Source of the DNA: Arthrobacter sp. 135MFCol5.1
GTDB taxonomy: Bacteria; Actinomycetota; Actinomycetes; Actinomycetales; Micrococcaceae
Assembly: GCF_000374865.1 (NCBI RefSeq)
Contig: NZ_KB895473.1
Coordinates: 1-39,902, forward strand
DNA: 39,902 nucleotides
Direction: 5' to 3'
Under the pieces are notes generated by a model. The model was not told where the DNA came from. It did not search any database and saw only the letters and a program-made list of their open reading frames with translations. Both the position numbers and the translations under genes were made by a program. Shown piece by piece: positions 7,352 to 15,664 of the stretch; positions within the stretch are counted from its first letter, which is position 1, and every line of letters starts with the position of its first letter.

Positions 7352-9061
7352 TCAGCGGCGGCGGCGCCGGGTGGAAGAGGTGCCGAACACGCCGCGGAGC
7401 AGTTCGCGTCCCAACTGGGTGCCCATGGACCGCGCCATACTCTTCAGGCCGCCACCCAGGGCGCCGCCGAGCACGCCGCCCAAATCACCCATCATGCCGC
7501 CGGGCTCGGGTTGAGGCTGGGGCTCGGCGGGCGGCCGGGGAGCGCGGGTTGCTGGGGCCGGGGTTGGCGCGGGCCGGCTGCTGGGCCGGCCCAGGATCTC
7601 CTCCTCGATCCGGCGGGCCTCGGCGTCAACGTCGTAGGCCGCCGGCGCGGACTGGCCCCCCGGCATCGCGGCGGACGGTTCCGGCGCGGCCGGGCCGGTG
7701 GGTGCCGCCCCTTTGCCGGTGAGCTTTTCGTAGGCGGAGGGGTTGTCCACGGCCGTCCCGTACTTGCCCAGCAGCGCCGAGCCGGCCACCGTGCTCCGCA
7801 CCAGCGCGTCCTCGGCAGGACCCATCACGGATTCCGGCGCGCGGAGCCGGGTGAGGGCAACGGGCGTGGGCGCCCCCTTCTCATTCATGACGGTGATAAC
7901 GGCCTCGCCGATTCCGGCCGAGGTCAGGATTTCCTCAAGGTCGTAGTCGCTGACCGGGAAGGTGGACACCGTGGCCTTGAGCGCCTTGGCGTCCTCGGGG
8001 GTGAAGGCGCGCAGGGCATGCTGGACCCGGTTGGCCAGCTGGCCCAGGACGTCGGCGGGCACGTCCTTGGGGGTCTGGGTGACGAAGAAGATCCCCACGC
8101 CTTTGGACCGGATCAGCCGGATAGTGGTGGTGATGGCGTCCAGGAAAGCTTTGGAGGCGCCGTTGAAGAGCAGGTGTGCCTCGTCGAGGAAGAACACGAG
8201 CTTGGGTTTGTCCAGGTCGCCGGCCTCGGGCAGGTCCTCGAACAGGTCCGCCAGCAGCCACATGAGGAAGGTGGAGAACAGCATGGGCTTGGTCTGCAGG
8301 GTGGGCAGTTCCAGGCAGGTGACCACACCGCGGCCGTCCGGAGCAGTGCGGAGGAGCTCGGCGGTATTGAATTCCGGCTCACCGAAGAACTTCTCCAGCC
8401 CCTGCGCCTCCAGGTTCACGAGTTCGCGCAGGATTACCCCGGCAGTGGCCTTGGACAGGCCACCAAGTTCCTCCAGCTTGTCCTTGCCCTCGTCTGAGGT
8501 GAGGAACTGGATGACGGCACGCAGGTCCTTCAGGTCGATGAGCTCCAGGCCGTTCTTGTCCGCGAAATAGAAGACCAGCTGCAGGCTGGATTCCTGGGTG
8601 TCGTTCAGCTCCATGATCCGGGCGAGCAGGACCGGACCGAAGGAGGTGACCGTGGCGCGGACCGGGACACCGTTGCCGTCCCCGCCGAGCGCCAGGAATT
8701 CCACCGGAAACGCCTTCCCCGCCCAGGGCTGGCCGATGCTTTGGGTGCGGGCGGTCAGTTTGTCGCTCCCGACGGCGGCTGTCGCCAACCCGGAGAGGTC
8801 GCCTTTGATGTCGGCCAGGAAGACGGGGACGCCGGCGGTGGACAGCTGTTCGGCCATCATGTGCAGCGTGACGGTCTTGCCCGTACCGGTGGCGCCGGCC
8901 ACCAGTCCGTGCCTGTTCATCATGGCCAGCGGCAGCCGAACCGGCGCGTCCTTGTGGAGTTCGCCGTCGATGATGGCGGCCCCCAGCTCGATGGTGGCAC
9001 CTTCCAGCGTGTAGCCCTGCTGGATGGTGGCAAGCTTCTCTGCTGTGGTTTTCGTGGCCAT
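7352..9061 (-). CDS. HerA/VirB4-like ATPase, DUF853 (YjgR) family
   Basis: The 569-residue protein is a P-loop ATPase of the HerA-FtsK superfamily, DUF853/YjgR group. The Walker A motif GATGTGKT is at 56-63 and the Walker B motif KLVFFLDEAHLLF ends at about 299, with D293 and E294. A sensor-like stretch FFVTQTPKDVP is at about 325-335 and a conserved arginine region NRVQHALRAF at 344-353. The C-terminal 120 residues are low-complexity, rich in proline, alanine and glycine, and end in a run of arginines. The family is widespread, but its role is not established; DNA or protein translocation is suggested by homology. The ATG at 9061 begins MATKTTAEKLATIQQGYTLE, the usual N-terminus of the family. 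The gene follows the GNAT gene in the same direction after a 48-base gap, but I do not infer a shared function. Confidence 0.9.
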   Translation of the reverse strand: MATKTTAEKLATIQQGYTLEGATIELGAAIIDGELHKDAPVRLPLAMMNRHGLVAGATGTGKTVTLHMMAEQLSTAGVPVFLADIKGDLSGLATAAVGSDKLTARTQSIGQPWAGKAFPVEFLALGGDGNGVPVRATVTSFGPVLLARIMELNDTQESSLQLVFYFADKNGLELIDLKDLRAVIQFLTSDEGKDKLEELGGLSKATAGVILRELVNLEAQGLEKFFGEPEFNTAELLRTAPDGRGVVTCLELPTLQTKPMLFSTFLMWLLADLFEDLPEAGDLDKPKLVFFLDEAHLLFNGASKAFLDAITTTIRLIRSKGVGIFFVTQTPKDVPADVLGQLANRVQHALRAFTPEDAKALKATVSTFPVSDYDLEEILTSAGIGEAVITVMNEKGAPTPVALTRLRAPESVMGPAEDALVRSTVAGSALLGKYGTAVDNPSAYEKLTGKGAAPTGPAAPEPSAAMPGGQSAPAAYDVDAEARRIEEEILGRPSSRPAPTPAPATRAPRPPAEPQPQPEPGGMMGDLGGVLGGALGGGLKSMARSMGTQLGRELLRGVFGTSSTRRRRR

Positions 9062-9109
9062 GGCGTTAGCTTAGCGGCGGGCTGCCCCGGATGGGACGGT
9101 ACCGGCCGG

Positions 9110-9649
9110 TCAGTTCAGCGGCCTTGTGGGCAGGTCCTTGGTGAACGCCAGGGGCCCGATGGTTTCCGGGTCCGCCGCAAGGTCGAACTGCGCCTGGTAA
9201 CCGGTGTTCAGGTAGAGGTGCTTGGCCTCCGGCTGCCGTGGCCCGGTGGTGAGGTACAGCCTGGTGTAGCCTCGGGCGGCCGCCAGGGCCTCGAGTTCGG
9301 CGAGCACCACGCGGGCCAGCCCGCGACGGCGGTGGGCCGAGTGGGTCCAGATCCGTTTCAGTTCCGCCGTGGCGGGGTCGTACCGGCGGAACGCGCCGCC
9401 GGCGATCGACTCGCCATTTTCCTGGATCACCAGGAGGGCGCCATGGGGGCCTTCGAATTCGGCCGCCGGGTAGCGGTTCAGTTCCTCGGCCGCGGCGCCG
9501 CGGCCAAACAGGTCCCCGTAGCGGGTGTCGTATTCGACGGCGAGCTCGTCCAGGAGCGGGCGGACACGGGGATCGTGCATGGGCAGGCTGAGGACCGTCA
9601 GGGCGTTGGGGTCCAGGGGCCTGGGACGGAGGCCGGGTTCTGCGGTCAC
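9110..9649 (-). CDS. GNAT-family N-acetyltransferase
   Basis: This 179-residue protein has the GNAT fold. The acetyl-CoA-binding motif A is visible as ELKRIWTHSAHRRRGLARVVL (about residues 92-112), with the Q/RxxGxG/A-type stretch RRRGLA. A C-terminal YLNTGYQAQF follows (about 146-155). It would transfer an acetyl group to an amine, but the substrate is not readable from sequence. The GTG start at 9649 has AAGGAAAG four bases upstream. It lies 20 bases downstream of the FAD/NAD(P)-binding gene, so the two form an operon divergent from the ABC transporter and monooxygenase operon. In Bacillus, related clusters pair a GNAT enzyme with an amino-acid ABC transporter and flavin monooxygenases to detoxify and open S-modified cysteines. 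By that analogy this enzyme may N-acetylate the imported amino acid. Confidence 0.88.
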   Translation of the reverse strand: MTAEPGLRPRPLDPNALTVLSLPMHDPRVRPLLDELAVEYDTRYGDLFGRGAAAEELNRYPAAEFEGPHGALLVIQENGESIAGGAFRRYDPATAELKRIWTHSAHRRRGLARVVLAELEALAAARGYTRLYLTTGPRQPEAKHLYLNTGYQAQFDLAADPETIGPLAFTKDLPTRPLN

Positions 9650-9669
9650 TGGTCTTTCCTTGTCACGGA

Positions 9670-11637
9670 TCAGGTCTTTCCGACGGCGGCTGGCTGGGGA
9701 GTTGCTGGTACTGAAACTACCGGTTCTTCGGGGGCCGGGGCGGACGCGCCGGCCAGGTCCCGGGCAGCACCGAGGATGGTCCGGGCCAAGGCGTCATTTT
9801 CCCGGAACGGTGCGGCGTTGGTGTGCGGGCGGGCGAAGGCGCCGGCGCCCCACCCGGAGGTTCCCGGGCCCACTGCGAAGAGGGTGGGCTGGGCTGCGCC
9901 GCCGGAGTCCACCAGCTGGTGCCGGGCCGAGACCAGCAGTTTTCCGGTGGAGTGGATGCCGTCCGAGGTCAGCAGCTGCTGTTCGCTGCCCAAACCGGTT
10001 CGGTGCAGCGAGGTGAGCACCGGGTTGAGCGAATGGGCCACGGATGTGGCCGGGAGCCGTGCCTCGATCAGTGCCGTCGCTGACACCGTGACCCCGGACT
10101 GCCGCGATGTGGCGACGAAGGTCCCTGTGGTTTCGTCGGCGGTCACGTCCAGTCCCGGGCCAAGGAACTGCAGCAGGCCGGCCCGGTGCAGTGCGAGCAT
10201 CTGGCGCAGCCGGTGCGGCGGGGGTCCGGAATCGACGAAGCTGAAGAAGCCGTGCCACCAGCCGTGGACCACCTGCTGGGAGCGCGCGTTCAACCGCTCC
10301 GGCGGAACCACCCGGCCCACTTCCATATATACGTGCAGCAGGGCCAGGAACAGCGCGAGCGTCTCCGGATGGTCCGGGCTGTCACGCAAGGCAAGGTCGT
10401 GTTCGATGTAGCCGGCCACGGCGTCCTGCACGTCCTGGTGGCCCGTGAAGGCCCGGCCGTCGAAGGGCCGGTCCAGCCGCTCCAGGTCCAGATGCAGTTC
10501 TGGGTCCGGGACCGCGGCGGCAACCAGCGCTTCGCGCCCGCCGCTGTACCAGTCCAGCTCCGCGTACCGGGCGGCGAACTCGCTCCACCCCATGGCGGCA
10601 CGTTCGGGGCTGCCTGTCAGGAGCTCGCGGTAATAGTAGAAGCCGGCTTCCTTGGCGATGAGCGGCCACAGGTCCCGGCGGAAGTCCAGTTCCCCCTGGC
10701 GCACCAGCAAGGAGTCCACCGCGGCTTTCGTGAAGAACTGCAGCGGCCCCGGCGCCTGTCCGCGCAGGGCTGCGGAAATCTTGGAATGGTAGGGCACGCC
10801 CCGGCGGGAGCCGGCCCACAGCCGTGGTTCGCGCCCGGACGGAAGGTAGCGGAGCCCGCCGTCGGACGTTTCCTGGAACCTGCCGCCGCGGCCCTCCATG
10901 AGCAGGACCAGCAGGTCCACGAAGGCCAGGCCCATCCCGGACACGATCACGTCCTGTCCAGGGGCGATGGGGGAGTAGTCGACGTCGGTGGTGTAGCCGG
11001 GTGCCGCGTGGTAGCCGCCGTGCCGGTCGGCGAAGTCCGAGAACCCCGCGGACACGGCGTCCGGGCGGGAATCCGTGTGGCCCAGCGCCGTCACCACGAT
11101 ATCCGCGTGCAGGGTGCGGCCGTTGCCCAGCTCGACGTCGTGCCCGCCGCCGGGCCGGGGCGTGATGCCAACGGCCGTGGTGCGGTGCACGGTGACGCTG
11201 CGGCCCAGCGATTTGGCGGCGCGGCGGAAGAACCACTCGAGGTACTGGCTCTGCAGCCGGCGGGTGGGAAACGTGGTGCCGGTGAGGGCCCGGAGCTGGT
11301 CCCACAGGGGCTGCGGGAAGTCCGGGACGTCGATGATGGAGGCATCCAGCACGCCCGCTGCCCATTCGGCCAGGCCAGGACCGGGGGCCGCGGGTCCGGC
11401 GCAGTCCACGGAATCGTCGGTGAACATGGTGATGTCCGCGGCCATGGAGTTAAGCAGGAGGCCCGGATCCTGGTCGTACCGCCAGATGCGGCCGGAACCC
11501 GGGATGTGCGGTTCCACCACATGGAGCTGCAGCGGGCCGGCGAAGACGTCCGGCCGGTTGGCCGCGATCCGTTCGAGCACGCCCGCCGTGCGCGGTCCGC
11601 CGCCAATGAAGACGATGGCCGGGATGCTGGCTGGCAT
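9670..11637 (-). CDS. FAD/NAD(P)-binding oxidoreductase-like protein (FAD-NAD(P)-binding family)
   Basis: The 655-residue protein begins with a dinucleotide-binding motif, VFIGGGPRTAGVLERI (residues 9-24). It continues with the characteristic stretch VVEPHIPGSGRIWRYDQDPGL and LLNSMAADITMFTD (about 40-73). A second nucleotide-binding feature, VSGMGLAFVDLLVLL, lies at about 232-246, and a VVTALGHTDS motif at 181-190. These are hallmarks of the FAD-NAD(P)-binding family related to flavin monooxygenases. No substrate is known. The ATG at 11637 has AGGAG five bases upstream. It heads the minus-strand unit and shares a 283-base regulatory gap with the divergent transport operon. It may recycle or oxidise an intermediate of the proposed amino-acid salvage route, or supply reduced flavin; this is inference from neighbours only. 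Confidence 0.82.
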   Translation of the reverse strand: MPASIPAIVFIGGGPRTAGVLERIAANRPDVFAGPLQLHVVEPHIPGSGRIWRYDQDPGLLLNSMAADITMFTDDSVDCAGPAAPGPGLAEWAAGVLDASIIDVPDFPQPLWDQLRALTGTTFPTRRLQSQYLEWFFRRAAKSLGRSVTVHRTTAVGITPRPGGGHDVELGNGRTLHADIVVTALGHTDSRPDAVSAGFSDFADRHGGYHAAPGYTTDVDYSPIAPGQDVIVSGMGLAFVDLLVLLMEGRGGRFQETSDGGLRYLPSGREPRLWAGSRRGVPYHSKISAALRGQAPGPLQFFTKAAVDSLLVRQGELDFRRDLWPLIAKEAGFYYYRELLTGSPERAAMGWSEFAARYAELDWYSGGREALVAAAVPDPELHLDLERLDRPFDGRAFTGHQDVQDAVAGYIEHDLALRDSPDHPETLALFLALLHVYMEVGRVVPPERLNARSQQVVHGWWHGFFSFVDSGPPPHRLRQMLALHRAGLLQFLGPGLDVTADETTGTFVATSRQSGVTVSATALIEARLPATSVAHSLNPVLTSLHRTGLGSEQQLLTSDGIHSTGKLLVSARHQLVDSGGAAQPTLFAVGPGTSGWGAGAFARPHTNAAPFRENDALARTILGAARDLAGASAPAPEEPVVSVPATPQPAAVGKT

Positions 11638-11683
11638 AGGTACTCCTGACGGCCGGGGCTGGGTTGATTGCCCATGCTAGGCA

Positions 11684-11718
11684 GCCGTGACGACGCCGGT
11701 CGAGCGCCTGGTCACGGC
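11684..11718. promoter_or_regulatory. Inverted repeat in the divergent control region
   Basis: An 8-bp inverted repeat (GCCGTGAC at 11684-11691, GTCACGGC at 11711-11718) with a 19-base spacer lies between two divergent operons. Downstream lie two related blocks, CGTTAACGCC and GCGCGTTAAGG (11718-11747). Together they could be operator half-sites for a regulator encoded elsewhere, since no regulator gene is in this cluster. Confidence 0.4.
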
Positions 11719-11808
11719 CGTTAACGCCGCGTCACAGCGCGTTAAGGGACGCAAAAAACCGACGCATGACGCCGTGCGAAGTCCCGTGAAGTATTGCAAC
11801 CTGCCGCC

Positions 11809-11855
11809 TTGCTGGCCCGTTCCGGCCGGTCCTAGATTTGCAGCCAGCACCGGCC
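11809..11855 (+). promoter_or_regulatory. Candidate promoter and overlapping inverted repeat of the ABC/monooxygenase operon
   Basis: TTGCTG (11809-11814) and TAGATT (11833-11838) are separated by 18 bases, a good sigma-70-type pair. An inverted repeat, GGCCGGT at 11824-11830 with ACCGGCC at 11849-11855, brackets the -10 box and the expected transcription start. It could be a repressor site or a leader hairpin. The leader to the ATG would be about 75 bases. Confidence 0.45.
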
Positions 11856-11920
11856 GCCACGCCCCGTATCGACGGGCAGCGGCCCACAAGGAAAACCCAG
11901 CACGAGAAGCGAGGTGGCGC

Positions 11921-12964
11921 ATGAGTTCAGCAACAGGGGTGGCGCAGTCCCAACAGTCGCAGCCGGTACCGGCGGCGGAAGCGCCGCCGGCAGGAACAGG
12001 CACGTCCGGCGCCGGCGGCTCCGCCACGGAGGTGGCGCCCCGGGTGGCAAAGGACTACTCGTCCTACCGGGTGGTGGCCGCCAAGCATCCGTGGCGCTGG
12101 GTGGGGACTGCCGTCGTCGCGCTCGGTGTCCTGGCCGTGGCATGGTCGCTGGCCACCAACCCGCGCTGGGAATGGGGGGTTGTGGCCCAGTGGTTCACCG
12201 CCCAGTCCGTGGTCAACGGCCTGGTGGAAACACTGAAGCTCACGGCGATCTCAGGTGTCCTCGGGTTCGTGCTGGGCTTCATCCTGGCGCTGATGCGGCT
12301 CTCGGCCTCGCCCCTGCTGGTCTCGGTGTCCTGGACGTTCTCCTGGATCTTCCGGTCCACGCCGCTGCTGGTCCAGATGCTCCTCTGGTACAACCTGGGC
12401 TACCTGTACGAAAAGATCAGCCTGGGGATCCCGTTCACCGATGTCCGGTTCTTCGAAGTGCAGACCACCACGCTGATCAGCCAGTTCGCCGCAGCCGTCC
12501 TGGGCCTGACCCTGAACCAGGCCGCCTACTCCGCGGAGATCATCCGCGGCGGCATCCTGTCCGTGGACCAGGGCCAGCTGGAGGCGGCGGCCGCACTGGG
12601 CATCCCCGCCTGGCGCCGCTCCACCCGGATCGTGCTGCCGCAGGCCATGCGCGCCATCCTGCCCACCGCCTTCAACGAGATCATCGGCCTGGTCAAGGGC
12701 ACCTCGATCGTCTACGTCCTGGCCTACTCGGAGCTGTTCTACACAGTCCAGGTCATCTACAACCGCACCCAGCAGGTCCTGCCGCTGCTGCTGGTGGCCA
12801 CGCTCTGGTACATCGTGATCACCTCCGTGCTGAGCGTCTTCCAGTACTACATCGAACGCCACTACTCCAAGGGCGCGGTGCGGAACCTGCCGCTGACGCC
12901 CCTGCAGAAGGCCCGCAAATTCTTCGCCACCCACGCGGCAGTGCCCAACCGGAGGAACTCCTGA
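11921..12964 (+). CDS. Amino-acid ABC transporter permease (His/Glu/Gln/Cys polar amino acid type)
   Basis: This 347-residue inner-membrane permease belongs to the polar amino-acid uptake family (HisMQ/GlnP/TcyB type). About 45 hydrophilic residues precede the first membrane helix at about 60-80. The EAA loop that contacts the ATPase is clear: QLEAAAALGIPAWRRSTRIV. IIRGGILSVDQGQ and FNEIIGLVKGTS are typical family stretches. A longer reading frame runs from 11687, but I chose ATG 11921 because GAGGTG lies just upstream and the longer version would cross the promoter. As a single permease it would act as a homodimer. The stop overlaps the ATPase start by one base. Substrate is unproven; the neighbours suggest a cysteine-like or other modified amino acid. 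Confidence 0.92.
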   Translation: MSSATGVAQSQQSQPVPAAEAPPAGTGTSGAGGSATEVAPRVAKDYSSYRVVAAKHPWRWVGTAVVALGVLAVAWSLATNPRWEWGVVAQWFTAQSVVNGLVETLKLTAISGVLGFVLGFILALMRLSASPLLVSVSWTFSWIFRSTPLLVQMLLWYNLGYLYEKISLGIPFTDVRFFEVQTTTLISQFAAAVLGLTLNQAAYSAEIIRGGILSVDQGQLEAAAALGIPAWRRSTRIVLPQAMRAILPTAFNEIIGLVKGTSIVYVLAYSELFYTVQVIYNRTQQVLPLLLVATLWYIVITSVLSVFQYYIERHYSKGAVRNLPLTPLQKARKFFATHAAVPNRRNS

Positions 12965-13773
12965 TGACTGACACCCTCACCGCCCCCACAGCCACCCGCG
13001 GCTTGGTGGAAATCACCGGCGTGCGCAAATCCTTCGGCCCCACGGAAGTCCTCAAAGGCGTCAGCCTCACCGTGGAACCGGGCGGGGTGGCCGTGATCGT
13101 GGGCCCCTCCGGCTCCGGCAAATCCACCCTGCTGCGCACCATCAACCACCTGGAAAAGGTGGACGGCGGCCACATCACCATCGACGGACAGCTGGTGGGC
13201 TACAAACTCCGCGGCGACCGGCTGCACGAGCTGCGCGAAAAGGAGATCCTGAAACAGCGCACCGACATCGGCATGGTGTTCCAGAACTTCAACCTGTTCC
13301 CGCACCTCACTGCCTTGGAGAACGTGGCGGAAGCCCCGGTCGTGGCCCAGGGGCGGTCCAAGGAGGACGCCCGCCGCCGCGGCCTGGAACTCCTGGACCG
13401 GGTGGGGCTCAAGGACCGGGCCGGCGCCTATCCCCGGCAGCTCTCCGGTGGCCAGCAGCAGCGCGTCGCCATTGCCCGGGCCCTGGCCCTGGATCCCAAG
13501 ATCCTGCTGTTCGACGAGCCCACCTCCGCACTGGACCCCGAGCTGGTCAACGAAGTGTTGGACGTCATTCGCGAACTCGCAACGTCCGGCACCACGCTGA
13601 TCATCGTCACCCATGAGATGGGCTTCGCCCGCGACGTGGCGGACACCGTGGTGTTCATGGACCAGGGCCAGATCGTGGAACAGGGCACCCCCAAGGAAAT
13701 TTTCAGCAACCCCCAGGAACCGCGCACCCGGAGCTTCTTCTCCAAGGTGCTGGAACCGGCCTTCAACATCTAA
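12964..13773 (+). CDS. Amino-acid ABC transporter ATP-binding protein (GlnQ/HisP type)
   Basis: This 269-residue ATPase drives the import system. Walker A is GPSGSGKST (47-55), the Q-loop is MVFQNFNLFPHLT (about 104-116), the signature is LSGGQQQRVA (160-169) and Walker B is ILLFDEPTSALD (180-191). The H-loop IIVTHEMGFARDVAD is near 215-229. The short C-terminus (VEQGTPKEIFSNPQEPRTRSF) is typical of the polar amino-acid subfamily. The ATG at 12964 overlaps the permease stop (TGATG), so translation is coupled, and an in-frame continuation from further upstream is not used. The lipoprotein gene starts 11 bases after its stop. All catalytic motifs are intact. Confidence 0.95.
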   Translation: MTDTLTAPTATRGLVEITGVRKSFGPTEVLKGVSLTVEPGGVAVIVGPSGSGKSTLLRTINHLEKVDGGHITIDGQLVGYKLRGDRLHELREKEILKQRTDIGMVFQNFNLFPHLTALENVAEAPVVAQGRSKEDARRRGLELLDRVGLKDRAGAYPRQLSGGQQQRVAIARALALDPKILLFDEPTSALDPELVNEVLDVIRELATSGTTLIIVTHEMGFARDVADTVVFMDQGQIVEQGTPKEIFSNPQEPRTRSFFSKVLEPAFNI

Positions 13774-13784
13774 GGACCTCTCCC

Positions 13785-14831
13785 ATGGCTTTCTCCACCC
13801 CCGGCCTCCGCCGCAGCCGCGCGCTCGCGGTGCTTCCCGCCGTCGTCCTCCTTGGCACCGCCGCGCTGGCAGGGTGCGCCGACCCCGGTGCTTCGGCCGC
13901 CGGCAACCCCAGCGGCGGCGCGCAGACGACGGCGGCCCGCAACGGCGTGGTCTACAACACGTCCCCGGACCAGCAGCGGATCCGCGCGGAGAAGGACCCG
14001 GCGCTCGCCGCCAAGGTTCCCGCCCTGATCAGCAAGGACGGCAAGCTGACGGTGGCCACCACGGCCGGTTCCATCCCGCTGTCCTTCCATGCCACGGATG
14101 ACAAGACGCCGATCGGCTCCGAGCTGGACATCGCCCAGCTGGTGGCGGACAAACTGGGCTTGGAGCTGGACGTGCAGGTCACGTCCTGGGAGAACTGGCC
14201 GCTGAAGACCCAGTCCGGCGACTTTGAGGCCGTCTTCTCCAACGTGGGCGTGAACAAGGACCGGGTGAAACTGTTCGACTTCGCCAGCTACCGCGCCGCG
14301 TACATGGGCTTCGAGGCCAAAAAGTCCGCCACCTATGACATCAAGGGCGCCGACGATATCTCCGGCCTGAAGGTCTCCGTGGGGTCCGGCACCAACCAGG
14401 AAAAGATCCTGCTGGCCTGGAACAAGGAACTGGAGGCCAAGGGCAAGGCCCCGGCCACGCTGCAGTACTACTCGTCCGACGCCGACACCATCCTGGCGCT
14501 CTCCTCCGGCCGAACGGACCTTAACATCGCCCCCTACCCGTCCACGGTGTACCGGGAAAACACCCGGGACGACCTGAAGGTGGTGGGCAAAGTGAACGCA
14601 GGCTGGCCGTCCGAAACCCTGGTGGCAGCCACCACCTTGCGCGGCAACGGCCTGGCGCCGGTCATCTCCGAGGCCCTCAACTCGGCCATCAAGGACGGCT
14701 CCTACGGCAAGGTCCTGGAGCGCTGGGGCCTGTCCGAGGAAGCCCTGCCCGAATCCAAGACCATCACCGAGGAAAACTTCGCGGCCACCCAAGCAACGGC
14801 TACCGCCACACCGTTCGGGAAGGCCTCATGA
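13785..14831 (+). CDS. Amino-acid ABC transporter substrate-binding lipoprotein
   Basis: The 348-residue protein starts with a lipoprotein signal peptide: a basic n-region with arginines, a hydrophobic core, and the lipobox LAGC at about residues 28-31. It should be anchored to the outer face of the membrane. The mature part has the type II periplasmic-binding fold of amino-acid receptors (GKLTVATTAGSIPLSFH, then IGSELDIAQLVADKLGLELDV). The domain-crossing stretch ISGLKVSVGSGTNQEKIL follows. The ligand contacts cannot be assigned securely. It lies third in the transporter operon and its stop overlaps the next ATG by four bases (ATGA). Confidence 0.92.
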   Translation: MAFSTPGLRRSRALAVLPAVVLLGTAALAGCADPGASAAGNPSGGAQTTAARNGVVYNTSPDQQRIRAEKDPALAAKVPALISKDGKLTVATTAGSIPLSFHATDDKTPIGSELDIAQLVADKLGLELDVQVTSWENWPLKTQSGDFEAVFSNVGVNKDRVKLFDFASYRAAYMGFEAKKSATYDIKGADDISGLKVSVGSGTNQEKILLAWNKELEAKGKAPATLQYYSSDADTILALSSGRTDLNIAPYPSTVYRENTRDDLKVVGKVNAGWPSETLVAATTLRGNGLAPVISEALNSAIKDGSYGKVLERWGLSEEALPESKTITEENFAATQATATATPFGKAS

Positions 14832-15664
14832 ACGCCGTTCACACTGAAACCGCCCTCGAGTCCTTCGACGCCGACTGGCAGGAATGGCACGCCGCCCACG
14901 AACAGCAGCGCGCCCACCCGCACGGCTTCCTGGCGGTGACCCACCTGCACTGGCTGGGCAGCGAACCCGCCCGGCTGGAAGGCGCCCCGGGCACCTGGAG
15001 CGTGGCGGCCGACGTCGTCCGCGTCCTTTTGGAACCGGGTGACAGCCTGCAGCAGGACGGCACGGAGCTGAACACCGAAGCCGGCGCATCGCTGGAGTTC
15101 GGGCCTGTCGAAGAGCGCGGCGGCATCAACCTGGTCTCCGGCGAGACCGTCATTGAACTGGCCAAGCGGGGCGGCGAGTACATCGTGCGGCCGCGTCACC
15201 CCGAAAACCCGCTCCTGCAGGCCTACCAAGGCACGCCCGCCTACTCCCCGGACGCTGCCTATGCCGTCCGCGGAACCTTCGTGCCGTTCGAGGCGCCGCG
15301 GCCCACCACCGTGGGTGCAGCCGTGGAAGGCATCCAGCATGTCTACGAGGCACCCGGGGAAATCCGCTTCAAGCTGGCCGGCCAGGAGCTGGCGCTGACC
15401 GCGTTCAACGGCCACGCGCCCGGCTCCCTGTCCGTGCTGTTCACCGACCAGACCTCCGGCAAGACCACCTACGCGGCCAACCGCTCCCTCTCGGTGGTGC
15501 CCGCCGCGGACGGGTCCGTGGTGCTGGACTTCAACCGGGCCGTGAACCTGCCGTGCGCCTACACGGACCTGGCCACCTGCCCGCTGCCGCCAGCCGAAAA
15601 CCGGCTGCCCGTGGCCATCGAAGCCGGCGAAAAGATTCCCTACGAACGTCAGGACCAGCAGTGA
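14828..15664 (+). CDS. DUF1684 domain protein
   Basis: This 278-residue protein matches the layout of DUF1684. The N-terminus has WQEWHAAHEQQRAHPHGFLAVTHLHWL (residues 17-43, tryptophan, histidine and leucine rich). The C-terminus has VLDFNRAVNLPCAYTDLATCPLPPAENRLPVAIEAGEK, the most conserved part of the family, including the NxPCAYT and CPLPP blocks with two cysteines. The function of DUF1684 is not known. It has no signal peptide or membrane segment, so it is likely cytoplasmic. It overlaps the gene before it (ATGA) and the gene after it (GTGA). Such tight linkage between a transporter and two monooxygenases suggests that it takes part in the same catabolic route; the step is unknown. Confidence 0.85.
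   Translation: MNAVHTETALESFDADWQEWHAAHEQQRAHPHGFLAVTHLHWLGSEPARLEGAPGTWSVAADVVRVLLEPGDSLQQDGTELNTEAGASLEFGPVEERGGINLVSGETVIELAKRGGEYIVRPRHPENPLLQAYQGTPAYSPDAAYAVRGTFVPFEAPRPTTVGAAVEGIQHVYEAPGEIRFKLAGQELALTAFNGHAPGSLSVLFTDQTSGKTTYAANRSLSVVPAADGSVVLDFNRAVNLPCAYTDLATCPLPPAENRLPVAIEAGEKIPYERQDQQ

Noticed and set aside
7253..8497. Plus-strand ORF of 414 codons opposite the HerA-type ATPase
   Set aside because: It is a shadow of the ATPase gene, glycine/arginine/histidine-rich without domains.
10186..11649. Plus-strand ORF of 487 codons opposite the FAD/NAD(P)-binding gene
   Set aside because: High-GC third-position bias leaves long antisense frames; the composition is not protein-like and the minus-strand gene is well supported.
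11761..11920. Cysteine-codon leader peptide before the ABC permease
   Set aside because: Short frames with one or two Cys codons exist, such as ATG at 11766, but none has a run of Cys codons or a ribosome-binding site of the known attenuator type.
11687..11920. 78-codon N-terminal extension of the ABC permease
   Set aside because: It would cross the predicted promoter, and ATG 11921 has a better upstream signal and the usual N-terminus length.
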